NCBI GenBank assembly: GCA_015143735.1
Contig: VKHC01000093.1
Span: 1-16,724, forward strand
DNA: 16,724 nt
From: Synura sp. LO234KE
Taxonomy: Eukaryota; Sar; Synurophyceae; Synurales; Mallomonadaceae
Reading direction: 5' to 3'
Shown: positions 16,648 through 16,724 of the stretch, one piece after another
Layout: every line of letters starts with the position of its first letter
Position numbering within the stretch: the stretch's first letter is position 1
Notes under the pieces: model-generated
Databases searched by the model: none
Told to the model about the DNA's origin: nothing
What the model saw: the letters and a program-made list of their open reading frames with translations, nothing else
Program-made: the position numbers and the translations under genes

Positions 16648-16724
16648 TATGCAGAGGCCGAGTAATAAGTCACGTAGATATGTTCGCTGTGGTTTTCTGA
16701 ATATTTGCAAGACAATCGTCACTA
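16648..16724 (+). repeat. perfect direct repeat, copy 2 (cut by window end)
   Basis: Second copy of 16233-16309, identical to the last base of the window. The bases before it (CTAATTA) differ from those before copy 1 (CAAACC), which fixes the left edge. Confidence 0.95.

Overview
The window looks like a repeat-rich intergenic or transposon-graveyard stretch of a eukaryotic nuclear genome. I find no complete intact gene, no rRNA or tRNA, no CRISPR array and no bacterial operon layout. The one clear protein homology is a Ty1/copia LTR retrotransposon. Its reverse transcriptase has the style ARLVAGG / SSPAVS / TMDISGAFFNA, which I associate with copia branches of algae (including red algae), oomycetes and aquatic animals rather than with the common land-plant lineage. 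That association is from memory and the host cannot be fixed from this sequence.

Layout. 1-5900: AT-rich to mixed sequence with possible decayed coding fragments on the + strand (253-579, 1581-2675, 3027-3361, 5349-5744), a C-rich low-complexity tract (801-970) and several G/C homopolymers. 5912-6345: two adjacent diverged copies of an LTR-sized repeat; a third copy lies at 9351-9588. 6482-8862: a broken copia pol (RT, then RNase H) followed by a 3' LTR. Its RT/RNase H connection is split by a 544-bp terminal-inverted-repeat element at 7313-7856, bracketed by TA. Removing the insert and one TA rejoins the reading frame. 8871-9226: the 3' end of a second copia copy in the opposite orientation, so that 8572-9226 is a long palindrome of two LTRs set tail to tail.

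9589-16724: CTA-rich spacers and coding-like but interrupted segments. The two best are on the minus strand (12619-10971 and 15987-15135). Each starts at an ATG and continues through successive frames with in-frame stops. Weaker + strand segments lie at 13111-13332, 13383-13968 and 16008-16250. I could not assign any of these to a family. A perfect direct repeat (16233-16309 and 16648-16724) runs to the last base.

What the parts say together: at least two copia copies, one TIR element and one further repeat family are nested or abutted between 5.9 and 9.6 kb. All protein-coding remnants carry stops and frameshifts. Either this is long-decayed DNA or the assembly has many indel errors; base substitutions at conserved copia residues favour decay for the retroelement. 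Coding calls outside copia rest on open frames and composition judged by eye and are weak.
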